Notes under the pieces: model-generated | Told to the model about the DNA's origin: nothing | The model's input: the letters and a program-made list of their open reading frames with translations, nothing else | Databases searched by the model: none | Made by a program: the position numbers and the translations under genes | Part shown: in pieces, positions 52,674 through 60,918 of the stretch | Numbering within the stretch: the first letter of the stretch is position 1 | Layout of the letters: each line of letters starts with the position of its first letter | Source of the DNA: Streptomyces sp. NBC_00376 | GTDB lineage: Bacteria; Actinomycetota; Actinomycetes; Streptomycetales; Streptomycetaceae | Direction of reading: 5' to 3' | Length of the DNA stretch: 64,000 nt | Assembly (NCBI RefSeq): GCF_036077095.1 | Contig: NZ_CP107960.1 | Span: 6,944,001 to 7,008,000, forward strand

Positions 52674-54269
52674 ATGCGCATCGGAATCGACGTCGGAGGC
52701 ACCAACACCGACGCCGCCCTTCTGGGGGACGACGACCGGATCATCGCCACCGCGAAGACCCCCACCACCTCCGACGTCACCTCCGGCGTGACCGCGGCGA
52801 TCCGGGCCCTGGACCCGCCGATGGAATCGGTCACCGCCGTGATGATCGGCACGACCCACTTCCTCAACGCGCTGATCGAGGGCGCCCGGCTCGCCCCCGT
52901 CGCCGCGGTACGCCTCGGCCTGCCAGCCACCGCCGCCCTGCCGCCGATGACCGACTGGCCGGAGCGCCAGCGGGCGGCCGTCGGCGGGCACGGCTATCTC
53001 TGCCACGGCGGGCGGGAGTTCGACGGACGGCCGCTGTCGCCGCTCGACCCCGAGGAGCTGAAGCGCACCGCCGCCGACATCGCCGCGCGCGGACTGACCT
53101 CGGTGGCCGTCTCCTCGGTGTTCTCCCCGGTCGCCGAGGAGGACGAGCGCCGGGCCGCCGAGATCCTGGCCGCCGAACTGGGCCCCGGCGTGCACTTCTC
53201 GCTCTCGCACGAGCTCGGCCGGGTCGGGCTGCTGGCCCGCGAGAACGCCACGATCATCAACGCGGCCCTGCGCGACCTGGCGACCGTGATCGTGGAGTCG
53301 TTCGCCAAGTCGCTCGCCGAGGTGTCGCTGACCGCCCCGTTCTTCCTGTCGCAGAACGACGGCACGCTGATGGACGTGGACTTCGCCCGCGCCTACCCGG
53401 TGGCCACCTTCGCCTCCGGGCCCACCAACTCGATGCGCGGCGCCGCCTTCCTGTCCGGCCTCGGGGACTGCGCGGTCGTCGATGTCGGCGGCACCACCGC
53501 GGACGTCGGCATCCTGGCCGGCGGCTTCCCGCGCGAGGCGGCGGGCGAGAGCGAGGCCGCGGGCATCCGGACCAACTTCCGTATCCCCGACGTCCTCTCG
53601 CTCGGCATCGGCGGTGGCTCCCTGGTGTCGCCCGACGGCGAGACCGGTCCCCGCTCGGTCGGATTCCGGCTCACCGAGGAGGCGCTGGTCTTCGGCGGCG
53701 ACACCCTGACGGCCACCGATCTCGCGGTCGCCGCGGGCCGCGCCGACATCGGTGACCGCTCCCGGGTCGCCCACCTGGACCCGGAGTTCACCGCCCGCGC
53801 GCTCGACCGGATCGCGGAGCGGCTGGCGGAGACCGTCGACCGGATGCGTACCTCGGCGGGGGTACTGCCGGTCGTCGCGGTCGGCGGCGGCAGCGTGCTG
53901 GTACCCGCGGCCCTGCCCGGCTTCGACGATGTGCGTCGCCCCGGCCACTTCGACGTCGCCAACGCGGTGGGGGCCGCCATCGCCCAGGTCGGCGGAGAGG
54001 TGGACCGGGTCTTCCAGGTCCCGGAGGGGCGCCGGGACGCGGTGCTCGCCGAGGCCCGCGAGGAGGCGGTGGGCCGGGCCGAGAGCGCGGGCGCCAGGCC
54101 CGGCTCGGTCCGCGTCGTCGACGTGGAGGAGGTCCCGCTGGCCTATCTGCCCGGCGGCGCGACCCGTATCCGCGTCAAGGCGGTCGGCGACCTCGACCTG
54201 AACGGCATAGGCATCACCCACGCCCCGGCCGGGGCGCGCGACATCCATGGAGCAGCGTCACATGCGTGA
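52674..54269 (+). CDS. Hydantoinase A/oxoprolinase-family ATPase, intact copy
   Basis: This 531-residue member of the ASKHA-fold hydantoinase A family has both phosphate loops (GIDVGGTNTDAAL with D6; VVDVGGTTADVG with D270), GTTHFLNALIEGA and LSLGIGGGSLVSPDG. Family enzymes open cyclic amides such as hydantoins, 5-oxoproline or lactams, usually with ATP and a second subunit. No classical hydantoinase B gene is present; instead DUF917 copy 2 overlaps it by eight bases, suggesting that DUF917 takes the second-subunit role. Confidence 0.9.
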   Translation: MRIGIDVGGTNTDAALLGDDDRIIATAKTPTTSDVTSGVTAAIRALDPPMESVTAVMIGTTHFLNALIEGARLAPVAAVRLGLPATAALPPMTDWPERQRAAVGGHGYLCHGGREFDGRPLSPLDPEELKRTAADIAARGLTSVAVSSVFSPVAEEDERRAAEILAAELGPGVHFSLSHELGRVGLLARENATIINAALRDLATVIVESFAKSLAEVSLTAPFFLSQNDGTLMDVDFARAYPVATFASGPTNSMRGAAFLSGLGDCAVVDVGGTTADVGILAGGFPREAAGESEAAGIRTNFRIPDVLSLGIGGGSLVSPDGETGPRSVGFRLTEEALVFGGDTLTATDLAVAAGRADIGDRSRVAHLDPEFTARALDRIAERLAETVDRMRTSAGVLPVVAVGGGSVLVPAALPGFDDVRRPGHFDVANAVGAAIAQVGGEVDRVFQVPEGRRDAVLAEAREEAVGRAESAGARPGSVRVVDVEEVPLAYLPGGATRIRVKAVGDLDLNGIGITHAPAGARDIHGAASHA

Positions 54270-55335
54270 GATCAACCTCGACAACCTGGACGACATCGCG
54301 CGCGGCGCGGGCATCCTCGGCACCGGCGGGGGCGGCGATCCGTACATCGGCAAGCTGCTGGCCCGCGAGGCCATCCGCAAGTACGGCCCGGTGCGGCTCG
54401 TCGCCTTCGACGAGGTGCCGGACGACGCGACGGTGGTCCCCGTCTCCGGGATGGGGGCACCGACGGTGCTGCTGGAACGCGTCCCCGCCGGGGGCGAGGA
54501 AGTGGCCGCGCTGCGCGCCCTGGAGAAGCACATCGGCCGGGCCGCCACCCACATCGCACCGATCGAGGTCGGCGGCGTCAACTCCATGCTGCCCATCGCC
54601 TGCGCCGCCGAGGCGGGGCTGCCGCTGGTCGACGGCGACGCCATGGGCCGTGCCTTCCCCGAGGCGCAGATGGTGCTGCCCGGCCTGATCGGGGTGGCCA
54701 ACACCCCGATGGCGCTCGCCGACGACAAGGGCAACAGCATCATCGTCGACGCCGTCTCCAACCACGCCGCCGAGCGCATCGCGCGGGCGGTCTGCGTGGA
54801 GCTGGGCTGCCAGATCTCCAGCGCCGACACCGTGATGCGCGGCGACCAGCTCGTCGACGGGCTCGTCCCCGCCACGCTGACGCTCGCCGAGCGGCTGGGC
54901 GCAGCGGTGCGCGAGGCGCGGGCCGCGCACACCGACCCGGTGCTCGCGGCCCGGACCATGCTGTCCGGAACCCATCTGCTGACCGGCAAGGTGATCGACG
55001 TCAGCCGCCGCACCGAGGGCGGCTTCGCCCGGGGCAGCGCCCGGATCGAGGGCATCGGCGACGACGCGGGCCGGGTGCTCGAACTCGGCTTCCAGAACGA
55101 GCATCTGCTGGCCACCCGCGACGGCGAGACGGTCGCCACCACGCCCGACCTGATCTGCGTGCTGGACACCGACACCGGCGATCCGGTGACCACGGAGGGG
55201 CTGCGCTACGGCCTGCGCGTCAGCGTCCTCGCGGCGCCCTGCGACCCGCGCTGGACCACCCCGGGCGGCCTGGCGCTCGCCGGGCCGCGGTACTTCGGGT
55301 ACGACGTGGACTACCTGCCGTTCCGGGAGAGCTGA
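54262..55335 (+). CDS. DUF917-family protein, copy 2
   Basis: This 357-residue protein is the more conserved DUF917 copy: GILGTGGGGDPYIGK, PIEVGGVNSMLPIACAAEAG, LVDGDAMGRAFPEAQM and LTGKVIDVSRRTEGGF. The ATG at 54262 is preferred because GGAG stands at a good distance, while an ATG five codons earlier has none. It overlaps the hydantoinase A gene by eight bases. Here the order is hydantoinase then DUF917, the reverse of the first module. A terminator follows. Confidence 0.87.
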   Translation: MREINLDNLDDIARGAGILGTGGGGDPYIGKLLAREAIRKYGPVRLVAFDEVPDDATVVPVSGMGAPTVLLERVPAGGEEVAALRALEKHIGRAATHIAPIEVGGVNSMLPIACAAEAGLPLVDGDAMGRAFPEAQMVLPGLIGVANTPMALADDKGNSIIVDAVSNHAAERIARAVCVELGCQISSADTVMRGDQLVDGLVPATLTLAERLGAAVREARAAHTDPVLAARTMLSGTHLLTGKVIDVSRRTEGGFARGSARIEGIGDDAGRVLELGFQNEHLLATRDGETVATTPDLICVLDTDTGDPVTTEGLRYGLRVSVLAAPCDPRWTTPGGLALAGPRYFGYDVDYLPFRES

Positions 55336-55360
55336 CCCACTGGCCGGTCCACTCCGGCGC

Positions 55361-55391
55361 CCGGCCGGTCCGCACGGAGCGGGCCGGCCGG
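55361..55391. terminator. Terminator after the catabolic locus
   Basis: CCGGCCGGTCCGC pairs with GCGGGCCGGCCGG apart from one T-G position, with a five-base loop. It lies between convergent genes and can serve both. Confidence 0.65.
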
Positions 55392-55421
55392 GCATTCCCT
55401 TCCGCCGGACGATCCCTCGTC

Positions 55422-55865
55422 TCAGACCGTCCGCTTGCCGCTCTTCATGGACACGGCGACGCAGGCCAGGCCCAGCAGTATGGTCAGGCCGCCGATGATG
55501 ACGTTGTTGAGGACGATGCCGAGGTCGGGGCTGCTGCCGACGATCCACGTCGCGAGGATCGTCCAGATCCCCATCGCGCAGATGGCCCAGCTCAGGCCGT
55601 ACATGCGTTCCGGCATCACGGTGAACCCGAGGCCCAGCGCGGCGATCGCGAGACCCATGATCAGGTTGTGCGTCGCGAGTGTGGGCTGACTTGCCGTGAA
55701 GTGCAGCACCCACGGCGAGATGGCGCAGTAGAGACCGACGAGGAACACCGGTGCGTCCACCAGGGCCACATCGCGGCCACCGAGCATGCGGGCATAGCGA
55801 TCGCGCATTTCGGAGACATCGGGGTGACTGGCCATGTCACGGCCGGTGTGCGAGATGTTTGACAT
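55422..55865 (-). CDS. SPW-repeat membrane protein
   Basis: This 147-residue protein has four hydrophobic spans in two similar halves. The first carries the name-giving SPW motif (AISPWVLHF); in the second the matching position reads ATWIVGSS. Such proteins are common and uncharacterised in Streptomyces. AAGGAG lies eight bases before the chosen ATG; an ATG 30 codons upstream lacks a ribosome site. The hydrophilic N-terminus (about 40 residues, VSEMRDRYARMLGGRD) is cytoplasmic or disordered. Confidence 0.8.
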   Translation of the reverse strand: MSNISHTGRDMASHPDVSEMRDRYARMLGGRDVALVDAPVFLVGLYCAISPWVLHFTASQPTLATHNLIMGLAIAALGLGFTVMPERMYGLSWAICAMGIWTILATWIVGSSPDLGIVLNNVIIGGLTILLGLACVAVSMKSGKRTV

Positions 55866-55985
55866 GGGGTTCGTCTCCTTCGCTCCTGGCAGACCGCCGA
55901 CCACCGCAGCGACCGACCGCGCCACCTGTGCGCGTTGAGCGGCCTGCTCTGTCATTCTGCGCTTATATCGCCCTTATGTGTAGAT

Positions 55986-56966
55986 TCAGGACTCGCGGAA
56001 ATCCGTGGGAACCGCACGCGGTGACGCACTGTCCAGCCGCCCGGCCAGGGCCACCAGTCCGGGCGTCCGCAGCACCCGGTCCCCGTACCCCGGAAGCGGT
56101 ACGTGCAGCGGCTCGGTCCAGCGCGGGGGGATCGCGCCGAAGCCGTGCACCGCACCCGCCAGGGCGCCGGTCACGGCGGCGACCGTGTCGGTGTCCCCGC
56201 CCACGTCCACGGCGGCGGCCAGGGCGTTCTCGTACGAATCCGTGGTGCGCAGCGCCCACAGCGCGGTGCCGAGGCACGGCCAGACCGCACCGTTGAACTC
56301 CGTCGCCTCCTCCGGGCGCCAGCCGGGTGCGAGGACGGTGGCCCAGCGGCCCCGGTGATCCTCGTGCACGCTCTCCAGGGCGTCCGGGACGGCGGAGAGC
56401 GGATCGCCGCCGTCCAGCGCCACCCGGATCAGCTCGTGGAGCACGGCGGTGCCCTCCCAGGCGGCCCGGTCGCCGTGGGTCAGGGCGGCGATCCGGCGGG
56501 CGGCGTCCATGGTCGCCGCACGGCCCCGGGCCGCGAAGTACACGGCGGAGGTGGCCGCCCGCATCAGCGAACCGTTGCCCGCCGCACGTCCGCTCACCTG
56601 GAAGTGCAGCGCCGCCGCGAGGTCCCATGCCTCACCGCTCGTCAGGACCTCCTCGGTCTGGAGCCCGATGTCCTTCGGGTCGCCCGCCGCCCATCTGCGG
56701 AACCGGCCGAACATGTCGGGAAGGTCCAGGCCGCCCCGCTCCAGCAGGGACTCCGCGACCAGCACGGCCATCTGCGTGTCGTCCGTGGCCTCGCCGGGGT
56801 CCCAGCCGCCGCCCCCGCACATCGTGCCGACGCCGTCGGGGAAGCGTGCCGTGTACACACCGGCGGGCCCGAACTCGAAGGGCGCGCCCAGCGCGTCACC
56901 CACCGCCGATCCGACGACGGCACCCGCCACCCGGTCCTGCCGGTCCACCATGCCCGGACGTCTCAT
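55986..56966 (-). CDS. ADP-ribosylglycohydrolase-family protein
   Basis: This 326-residue protein has the ADP-ribosylglycohydrolase (DraG/ARH) pattern: GSAVGDALGAPFEFG, the metal motif TDDTQMAVLVAESLL, and the second metal motif GGDTDTVAAVTGALAGA. Both di-metal sites are complete, so it is probably an active hydrolase removing ADP-ribose from a protein, nucleic acid or small molecule. TACGCT lies six bases before the ATG with no ribosome site, a leaderless-type start. Confidence 0.88.
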   Translation of the reverse strand: MRRPGMVDRQDRVAGAVVGSAVGDALGAPFEFGPAGVYTARFPDGVGTMCGGGGWDPGEATDDTQMAVLVAESLLERGGLDLPDMFGRFRRWAAGDPKDIGLQTEEVLTSGEAWDLAAALHFQVSGRAAGNGSLMRAATSAVYFAARGRAATMDAARRIAALTHGDRAAWEGTAVLHELIRVALDGGDPLSAVPDALESVHEDHRGRWATVLAPGWRPEEATEFNGAVWPCLGTALWALRTTDSYENALAAAVDVGGDTDTVAAVTGALAGAVHGFGAIPPRWTEPLHVPLPGYGDRVLRTPGLVALAGRLDSASPRAVPTDFRES

Positions 56967-56978
56967 CCGGTCAGCGTA
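56964..56978 (-). promoter_or_regulatory. Leaderless-type promoter of the ADP-ribosylglycohydrolase gene
   Basis: On the minus strand TACGCT (56978-56973) is followed by GACCGG and the ATG, exactly the spacing seen before trmI. Confidence 0.5.
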
Positions 56979-57020
56979 CGGAGCGCGAGCTCCTGCTGTA
57001 CGTCGTGGGGGTACCCGGGC

Positions 57021-58649
57021 TCAGGACACGTCGACCACCACCGAGTGCCAGCCGGTCGCACCGTCGGGCACGGTGCCCGTGCGGATGCCGGTCTGGGTGG
57101 CGCCGGTTCCGTCGGTGGCGCGGACCTCCAGGGTGTGACGGCCGGATGCGGCGGGCCACTCCCACACCCACTGGCGCCAGGTGTCGCGGGTGCCGGCGGC
57201 GGCCAGGCGGGCGGTGTGCCACTTCCCGCCGTCCACCCGGACCTCGACCCGGGAGATGCCGCGGTGCTGGGCCCAGGCGACCCCGGCCACCGGCACGACG
57301 CCGGCCTTCGGGGAGGCGGACGGGCGGGGGGTGTCGATCCGGGACTCGGTCTTGACCGGTGCCTGCTGGGCCCAGCCGCGCCGGACCCAGTAGGCGTCGT
57401 AGGCGGCGAACGTGGTCAGCTCGATGTCCTCGATCCACTTGCAGGCCGACACGTATCCGTACAGGCCGGGGACGACCATCCGGACCGGGAAGCCGTGCTC
57501 GAAGGGCAGCGGCTCACCGTTCATGCCGAAGGCGAGCATCGCGTCGCGCCCGTCCATGACCGTTTCGACCGGTGTGCCGATCGTCATGCCGTCGACGGAA
57601 CGCGCCACGATCTGGTCGGCGGGGCCGCCCTCGGACGGGGGACGTACTCCCGCGTCGCGCAGCAGATCGGCCAGTCGCACCCCGAGCCACCTGGCGTTGC
57701 CGACCAGGGGTCCGCCGACCTCGTTGGAGACGCAGGCCAGGGTGACGTCGCGTTCGACGACCTCCCTTCGCAGCAGGTCGTGGAGGCCGACTGTGAAGGG
57801 CCGCGCCACACCCCGGCCGTGGATCCTCAGCCGCCAGGCGCCGGCATCGACGCGTGGCACGACCAGCGCCGTGTCCACCCGGTAGAAGTCCTTGTCCGGG
57901 GTGATGAACGGGGTCAGCCCCCGGATCCTCAGATCGGCTCCGGCCGGCACCGCCGGGGCGGAGGACTGCGGGGCCGGGAGGACCAGGTCATGACGGGAGG
58001 CGGAGGCCCCCGCCTGGACGGAGGAGGTGAGCCGGCGGCCCAGGAGTCCCGCGCCGGCGGAGACCGCCGCCGTGGCGGTGGCCGCGACCACGAAGCCGCG
58101 GCGGTCGAAGCCGCCGTCCGCACCCTCGTCCCGCCCTCCGGCCGCGGGACCGGGACCGGGCGCCGGTGCGAGCCGTCCGACCAGGAGATACAGCACCGCC
58201 ACCGCCACCGCGGCACCCACCACCGACGGCAGCGCATCGGCCGGCACGCCCTCCGGACGCCCTGCCGCCGCCACCGCCCCGACCAGGCCGAAGACCAGGA
58301 CGGCAGCCGACCCCAGCCGTCGGTGACGTAGCGCCAGCACCCCGATCGCCATGGCGAAGAGCGCCAGGAGGACCAGGATCCCGAGCCGGAGCGCCAGCTT
58401 GTCGGCGGTGCCGAAGTTCCGTACGGCGAAGTCCCGCACGGCCGGGGGAGTGCGGTCGATCACCGCACCTCCCACTGCCGTGACCGGGCCCGCCTCGGGA
58501 CGTACGAGGGCCGCGGCCAGCTCGGCGACCGCCAGGGCGCAGAACCCGGCGATCAGACCGCTGAGCGCGGCGAGGGCGGTGCGCGTCCCGCCCGGTCGCG
58601 GGGGCCGGGCGGTTCCGGTGGGCTGTGCATCGTCTCGGTCTTCACTCAC
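57021..58649 (-). CDS. Membrane-anchored molybdopterin-dependent oxidoreductase (sulfite oxidase-like)
   Basis: This 542-residue protein joins an N-terminal membrane part (about four spans, residues 25-160) to a sulfite-oxidase-fold domain. The conserved molybdenum-ligating cysteine is C306 in VTLACVSNEVGG, and FPVRMVVPGLYGYVSACKW is typical of the family. A C-terminal dimerisation-type domain follows (VAWAQHRGISRVEVRVDGG). Before the enzyme domain stands FDRRGFVVAA with RR at 183-184, an internal twin-arginine-like signal, so the catalytic part probably faces outward via Tat. The electron acceptor is unknown. Confidence 0.88.
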   Translation of the reverse strand: MSEDRDDAQPTGTARPPRPGGTRTALAALSGLIAGFCALAVAELAAALVRPEAGPVTAVGGAVIDRTPPAVRDFAVRNFGTADKLALRLGILVLLALFAMAIGVLALRHRRLGSAAVLVFGLVGAVAAAGRPEGVPADALPSVVGAAVAVAVLYLLVGRLAPAPGPGPAAGGRDEGADGGFDRRGFVVAATATAAVSAGAGLLGRRLTSSVQAGASASRHDLVLPAPQSSAPAVPAGADLRIRGLTPFITPDKDFYRVDTALVVPRVDAGAWRLRIHGRGVARPFTVGLHDLLRREVVERDVTLACVSNEVGGPLVGNARWLGVRLADLLRDAGVRPPSEGGPADQIVARSVDGMTIGTPVETVMDGRDAMLAFGMNGEPLPFEHGFPVRMVVPGLYGYVSACKWIEDIELTTFAAYDAYWVRRGWAQQAPVKTESRIDTPRPSASPKAGVVPVAGVAWAQHRGISRVEVRVDGGKWHTARLAAAGTRDTWRQWVWEWPAASGRHTLEVRATDGTGATQTGIRTGTVPDGATGWHSVVVDVS

Positions 58650-58662
58650 GATCGGGATTCGT

Positions 58663-58678
58663 CGCCCGGCGCCGGGCG
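58663..58678. other. 16-bp perfect palindrome between photolyase and oxidoreductase genes
   Basis: CGCCCGGCGCCGGGCG lies in the 61-bp gap between two genes read in the same direction. It may be a weak terminator of the photolyase transcript or a regulatory site before the oxidoreductase. Confidence 0.4.
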
Positions 58679-58710
58679 GATTGGTCCCTCACCCGATCGG
58701 TCGCGGGCCG

Positions 58711-60072
58711 TTACAGGCCGCGGGCCCGTTCGAACCGGGCGCGTGCCTCGGCCAGGCCGACGAGCGGATCCGGGTAGTCGATCGCGGCCCGGCGCGGCCC
58801 GGTGAGTTTCCACGGCTCATGGATCTCGCCGTCCGCCAGTTCCGCGAGCTCAGGCACCCAGCGGCGCACATAGGCGCCGCGCGGATCGAACCGCTTGCCC
58901 TGGACCACCGGATTCAGGAGCCGGTTGGGCCGGGTGTCGGTGCCGGTGCCCGCCATCCACTGCCAGTTGAGCTGATTGTTCGCCACATCGCCGTCGACCA
59001 GCAGGTCCAGGAAGTGCCGGGCACCCACCCGCCAGTCGGCGTACAGCGTCTTGGTGAGGAAGCCGGCCACGAGCATCCGGCCCCGGTTGTGCATCCAGCC
59101 CTCGTACGCCAGCTGCCGCATCGCCGCGTCGACCAGCGGATAGCCGGTGCGCCCCGTGCGCCAGGCCTGGATCTCGTCCTCGTCGCACCGCCAGCGGTCG
59201 TGCCGGGTGCGGTAGTCCTCCCGGGCGGCGTCCGGCCGTGCGGCGAGCACCTGGTGGTGGAAGTCCCGCCACGCCAGCTGCCGTACGAACGCGTCGGCAC
59301 CCGGTCCGCCCCGCTGCCTCGCCCGGTCGATCACTTCGGCCGCCGAGAGAGAGCCGAAGTGGAGGTGGGGGGAGAGCCTGGAGGTCGCGTCGCCGGCCAG
59401 ATCGTCGTGGCCGCTCTCGTAGTCGGCCAGCGGGCCGTGCAGCCAGGACGACAGCAGCAGGCGTCCGGTCGACTCACCGCCCCTCGCGAGCCCGGGGGAG
59501 ACGCCGGCCACCTCCGCCCGCTCCGGCAACGGTCCCGGCTCCACTCCGTCCGGCAGCCGCACCGCCCGTGGCGCGGCCAGTGTTCCCCGTACCCCCGCCT
59601 CCTGCCAACGGCGCAGGTACGGCGTGAACACCGCGTAGTGGTCACGGCCCGCCGGGACGAGCCGGCCCGGGGCGACCGCGGTGACCACCGCGTCGTGGAC
59701 GTGCACGGCGCAGCCGACCGCCGCCAGCGCCGCACGCAGCCGGCTCTCGCGGTGCGTCGCGTACCCGCTCACCCCGCCGGCGACGTGCAGACTCCGCGCC
59801 CCGGTCTCCACGGCCACGGCACGGGCGACGGCCACCACGTCGCCGTCCCGGACCACGAGCCGTCCGCCGCGGTGGCGCAGCGCCGCGTCGAGATCGGCGA
59901 GGCAGTCGGCGAGGAACGCCCGCCGGTTCGGTGCGTCGAAGCCGGTCCGGTGGATGCCCCGGTCGCGCACGAAAAGCGGAACGACGGCATCCGCCTCCCG
60001 TACCGCGGCCCGCAGTACCGGGTTGTCGTGCACCCGTAGGTCGGAGGTGAACAGTGCGACGGAGACAGTCAT
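58711..60072 (-). CDS. phr: Deoxyribodipyrimidine photolyase (class I cryptochrome/photolyase family)
   Basis: This 453-residue flavoprotein repairs UV-induced pyrimidine dimers with blue light. An N-terminal antenna domain (VALFTSDLRVHDNPVL) precedes the FAD domain with SRLSPHLHFGSLS, RQLAWRDFHHQVL, GYPLVDAAMRQLA, GWMHNRGRM and NNQLNWQWMAGTGTD. The electron-transfer tryptophans appear conserved. It lies 90 bases downstream of the ECF sigma gene in the same direction, so it is probably in that sigma factor's operon or regulon. Confidence 0.92.
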   Translation of the reverse strand: MTVSVALFTSDLRVHDNPVLRAAVREADAVVPLFVRDRGIHRTGFDAPNRRAFLADCLADLDAALRHRGGRLVVRDGDVVAVARAVAVETGARSLHVAGGVSGYATHRESRLRAALAAVGCAVHVHDAVVTAVAPGRLVPAGRDHYAVFTPYLRRWQEAGVRGTLAAPRAVRLPDGVEPGPLPERAEVAGVSPGLARGGESTGRLLLSSWLHGPLADYESGHDDLAGDATSRLSPHLHFGSLSAAEVIDRARQRGGPGADAFVRQLAWRDFHHQVLAARPDAAREDYRTRHDRWRCDEDEIQAWRTGRTGYPLVDAAMRQLAYEGWMHNRGRMLVAGFLTKTLYADWRVGARHFLDLLVDGDVANNQLNWQWMAGTGTDTRPNRLLNPVVQGKRFDPRGAYVRRWVPELAELADGEIHEPWKLTGPRRAAIDYPDPLVGLAEARARFERARGL

Positions 60073-60162
60073 GGAGTGTGCTCTTCCCGGTCATGGAGGT
60101 GTGCGCTTCCGGTGTCGGCCCGGGGGCGGCCCGGTGTGGCCCCGATATCGGCCCGGTGTCGG

Positions 60163-60747
60163 TCATTCGCTCGTCCCGAGGCAGTCGCGCAGCCGGGTCA
60201 GTCCGTCGCGCAGCCGTGTCTTGACCGTCCCGAGCGGCACGGAGAGCAGCTCCGACACCTCGCGGTGGGTCAACCCCCGGTAGTACGCGAGGGTCACGGA
60301 CTGGCGCTGCAACTCGGAGAGCCGCCCCACGCAGCGGCGGACCTGTTCATGCTCCAACCGGGTCTCCACCAGCTCGGTGACCTCGTCGTAGGCGGGCGTA
60401 CGGTCCAGCAGCGCCGCCGCACGCTCACGGGCCGCCGACGCCTCGGCCGAGCGCACCCGGTCCACGGCCCGGCGGTGGGCGAGGGTCAGCACCCAGTTCA
60501 TCGCGCTGCCGCGGGCGGGCCGGAAGCGGGGGGCCGACCGCCACACCTCGACCAGGACCTCCTGCGCGACCTCCTCCGCCTGGGCCGGATCGCGGAGCAC
60601 GTTCCGTACCAGTCCGAGGACGGGCCCGCTCACGGCGGCGTACACCGCGGCGAAGGCCTCCTGATCGCCCCGGGCGACCAGCCCCAGCAACTCCTGGAGG
60701 TCGGGCCCCGCCGACGGCGCTCCGCCGATGTGCGCGGCTTCCTTCAC
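60163..60747 (-). CDS. ECF-type RNA polymerase sigma factor
   Basis: This 194-residue sigma factor has region 2 (LRDPAQAEEVAQEVLVEVWR and RGSAMNWVLTLAHRRAVDRV (two adjacent segments)) and region 4 (LSELQRQSVTLAYYRGLTHRE, then VSELLSVPLGTVKTRL). It is most like the SigK group, which normally pairs with a membrane anti-sigma factor; none is encoded next to it. The GTG was chosen because GAGGAAG lies nine bases upstream; an ATG 22 codons earlier has no ribosome site. Photolyase and a molybdopterin oxidoreductase follow. Confidence 0.85.
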   Translation of the reverse strand: MKEAAHIGGAPSAGPDLQELLGLVARGDQEAFAAVYAAVSGPVLGLVRNVLRDPAQAEEVAQEVLVEVWRSAPRFRPARGSAMNWVLTLAHRRAVDRVRSAEASAARERAAALLDRTPAYDEVTELVETRLEHEQVRRCVGRLSELQRQSVTLAYYRGLTHREVSELLSVPLGTVKTRLRDGLTRLRDCLGTSE

Positions 60748-60876
60748 ACGGGCTTCCTCTCTGGCGGGCCGGTGCGCGAGATCCTTCCACGCCACCCGGA
60801 AATCGCGATACATCTTGGTTGACGCGTCCGAGGCCGACGGCACGGACGCCCGGCGGGCCCCGTCCTCACCCCTGCC

Positions 60877-60918
60877 GGAGGCGGTCGATGAGCGGTCAAG
60901 CACTCGCCCAGCTGGTAC
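60877..60918 (+). other. Strong ribosome site and orphan start out of frame with the ABC-2 permease
   Basis: GGAGG (60877-60881) stands six bases before ATG at 60888, whose frame reads MSGQALAQLVH and then departs from the permease frame. The permease's own ATG at 60919 has no ribosome site. Two missing bases near 60918 would join both into a normal N-terminus. Confidence 0.5.

Noticed and set aside
60748..60813. Longer ECF sigma factor starting at the ATG at 60813
   Set aside because: There is no ribosome site there, while GAGGAAG precedes the GTG at 60747, and the added residues are unlike sigma region 1 or 2.
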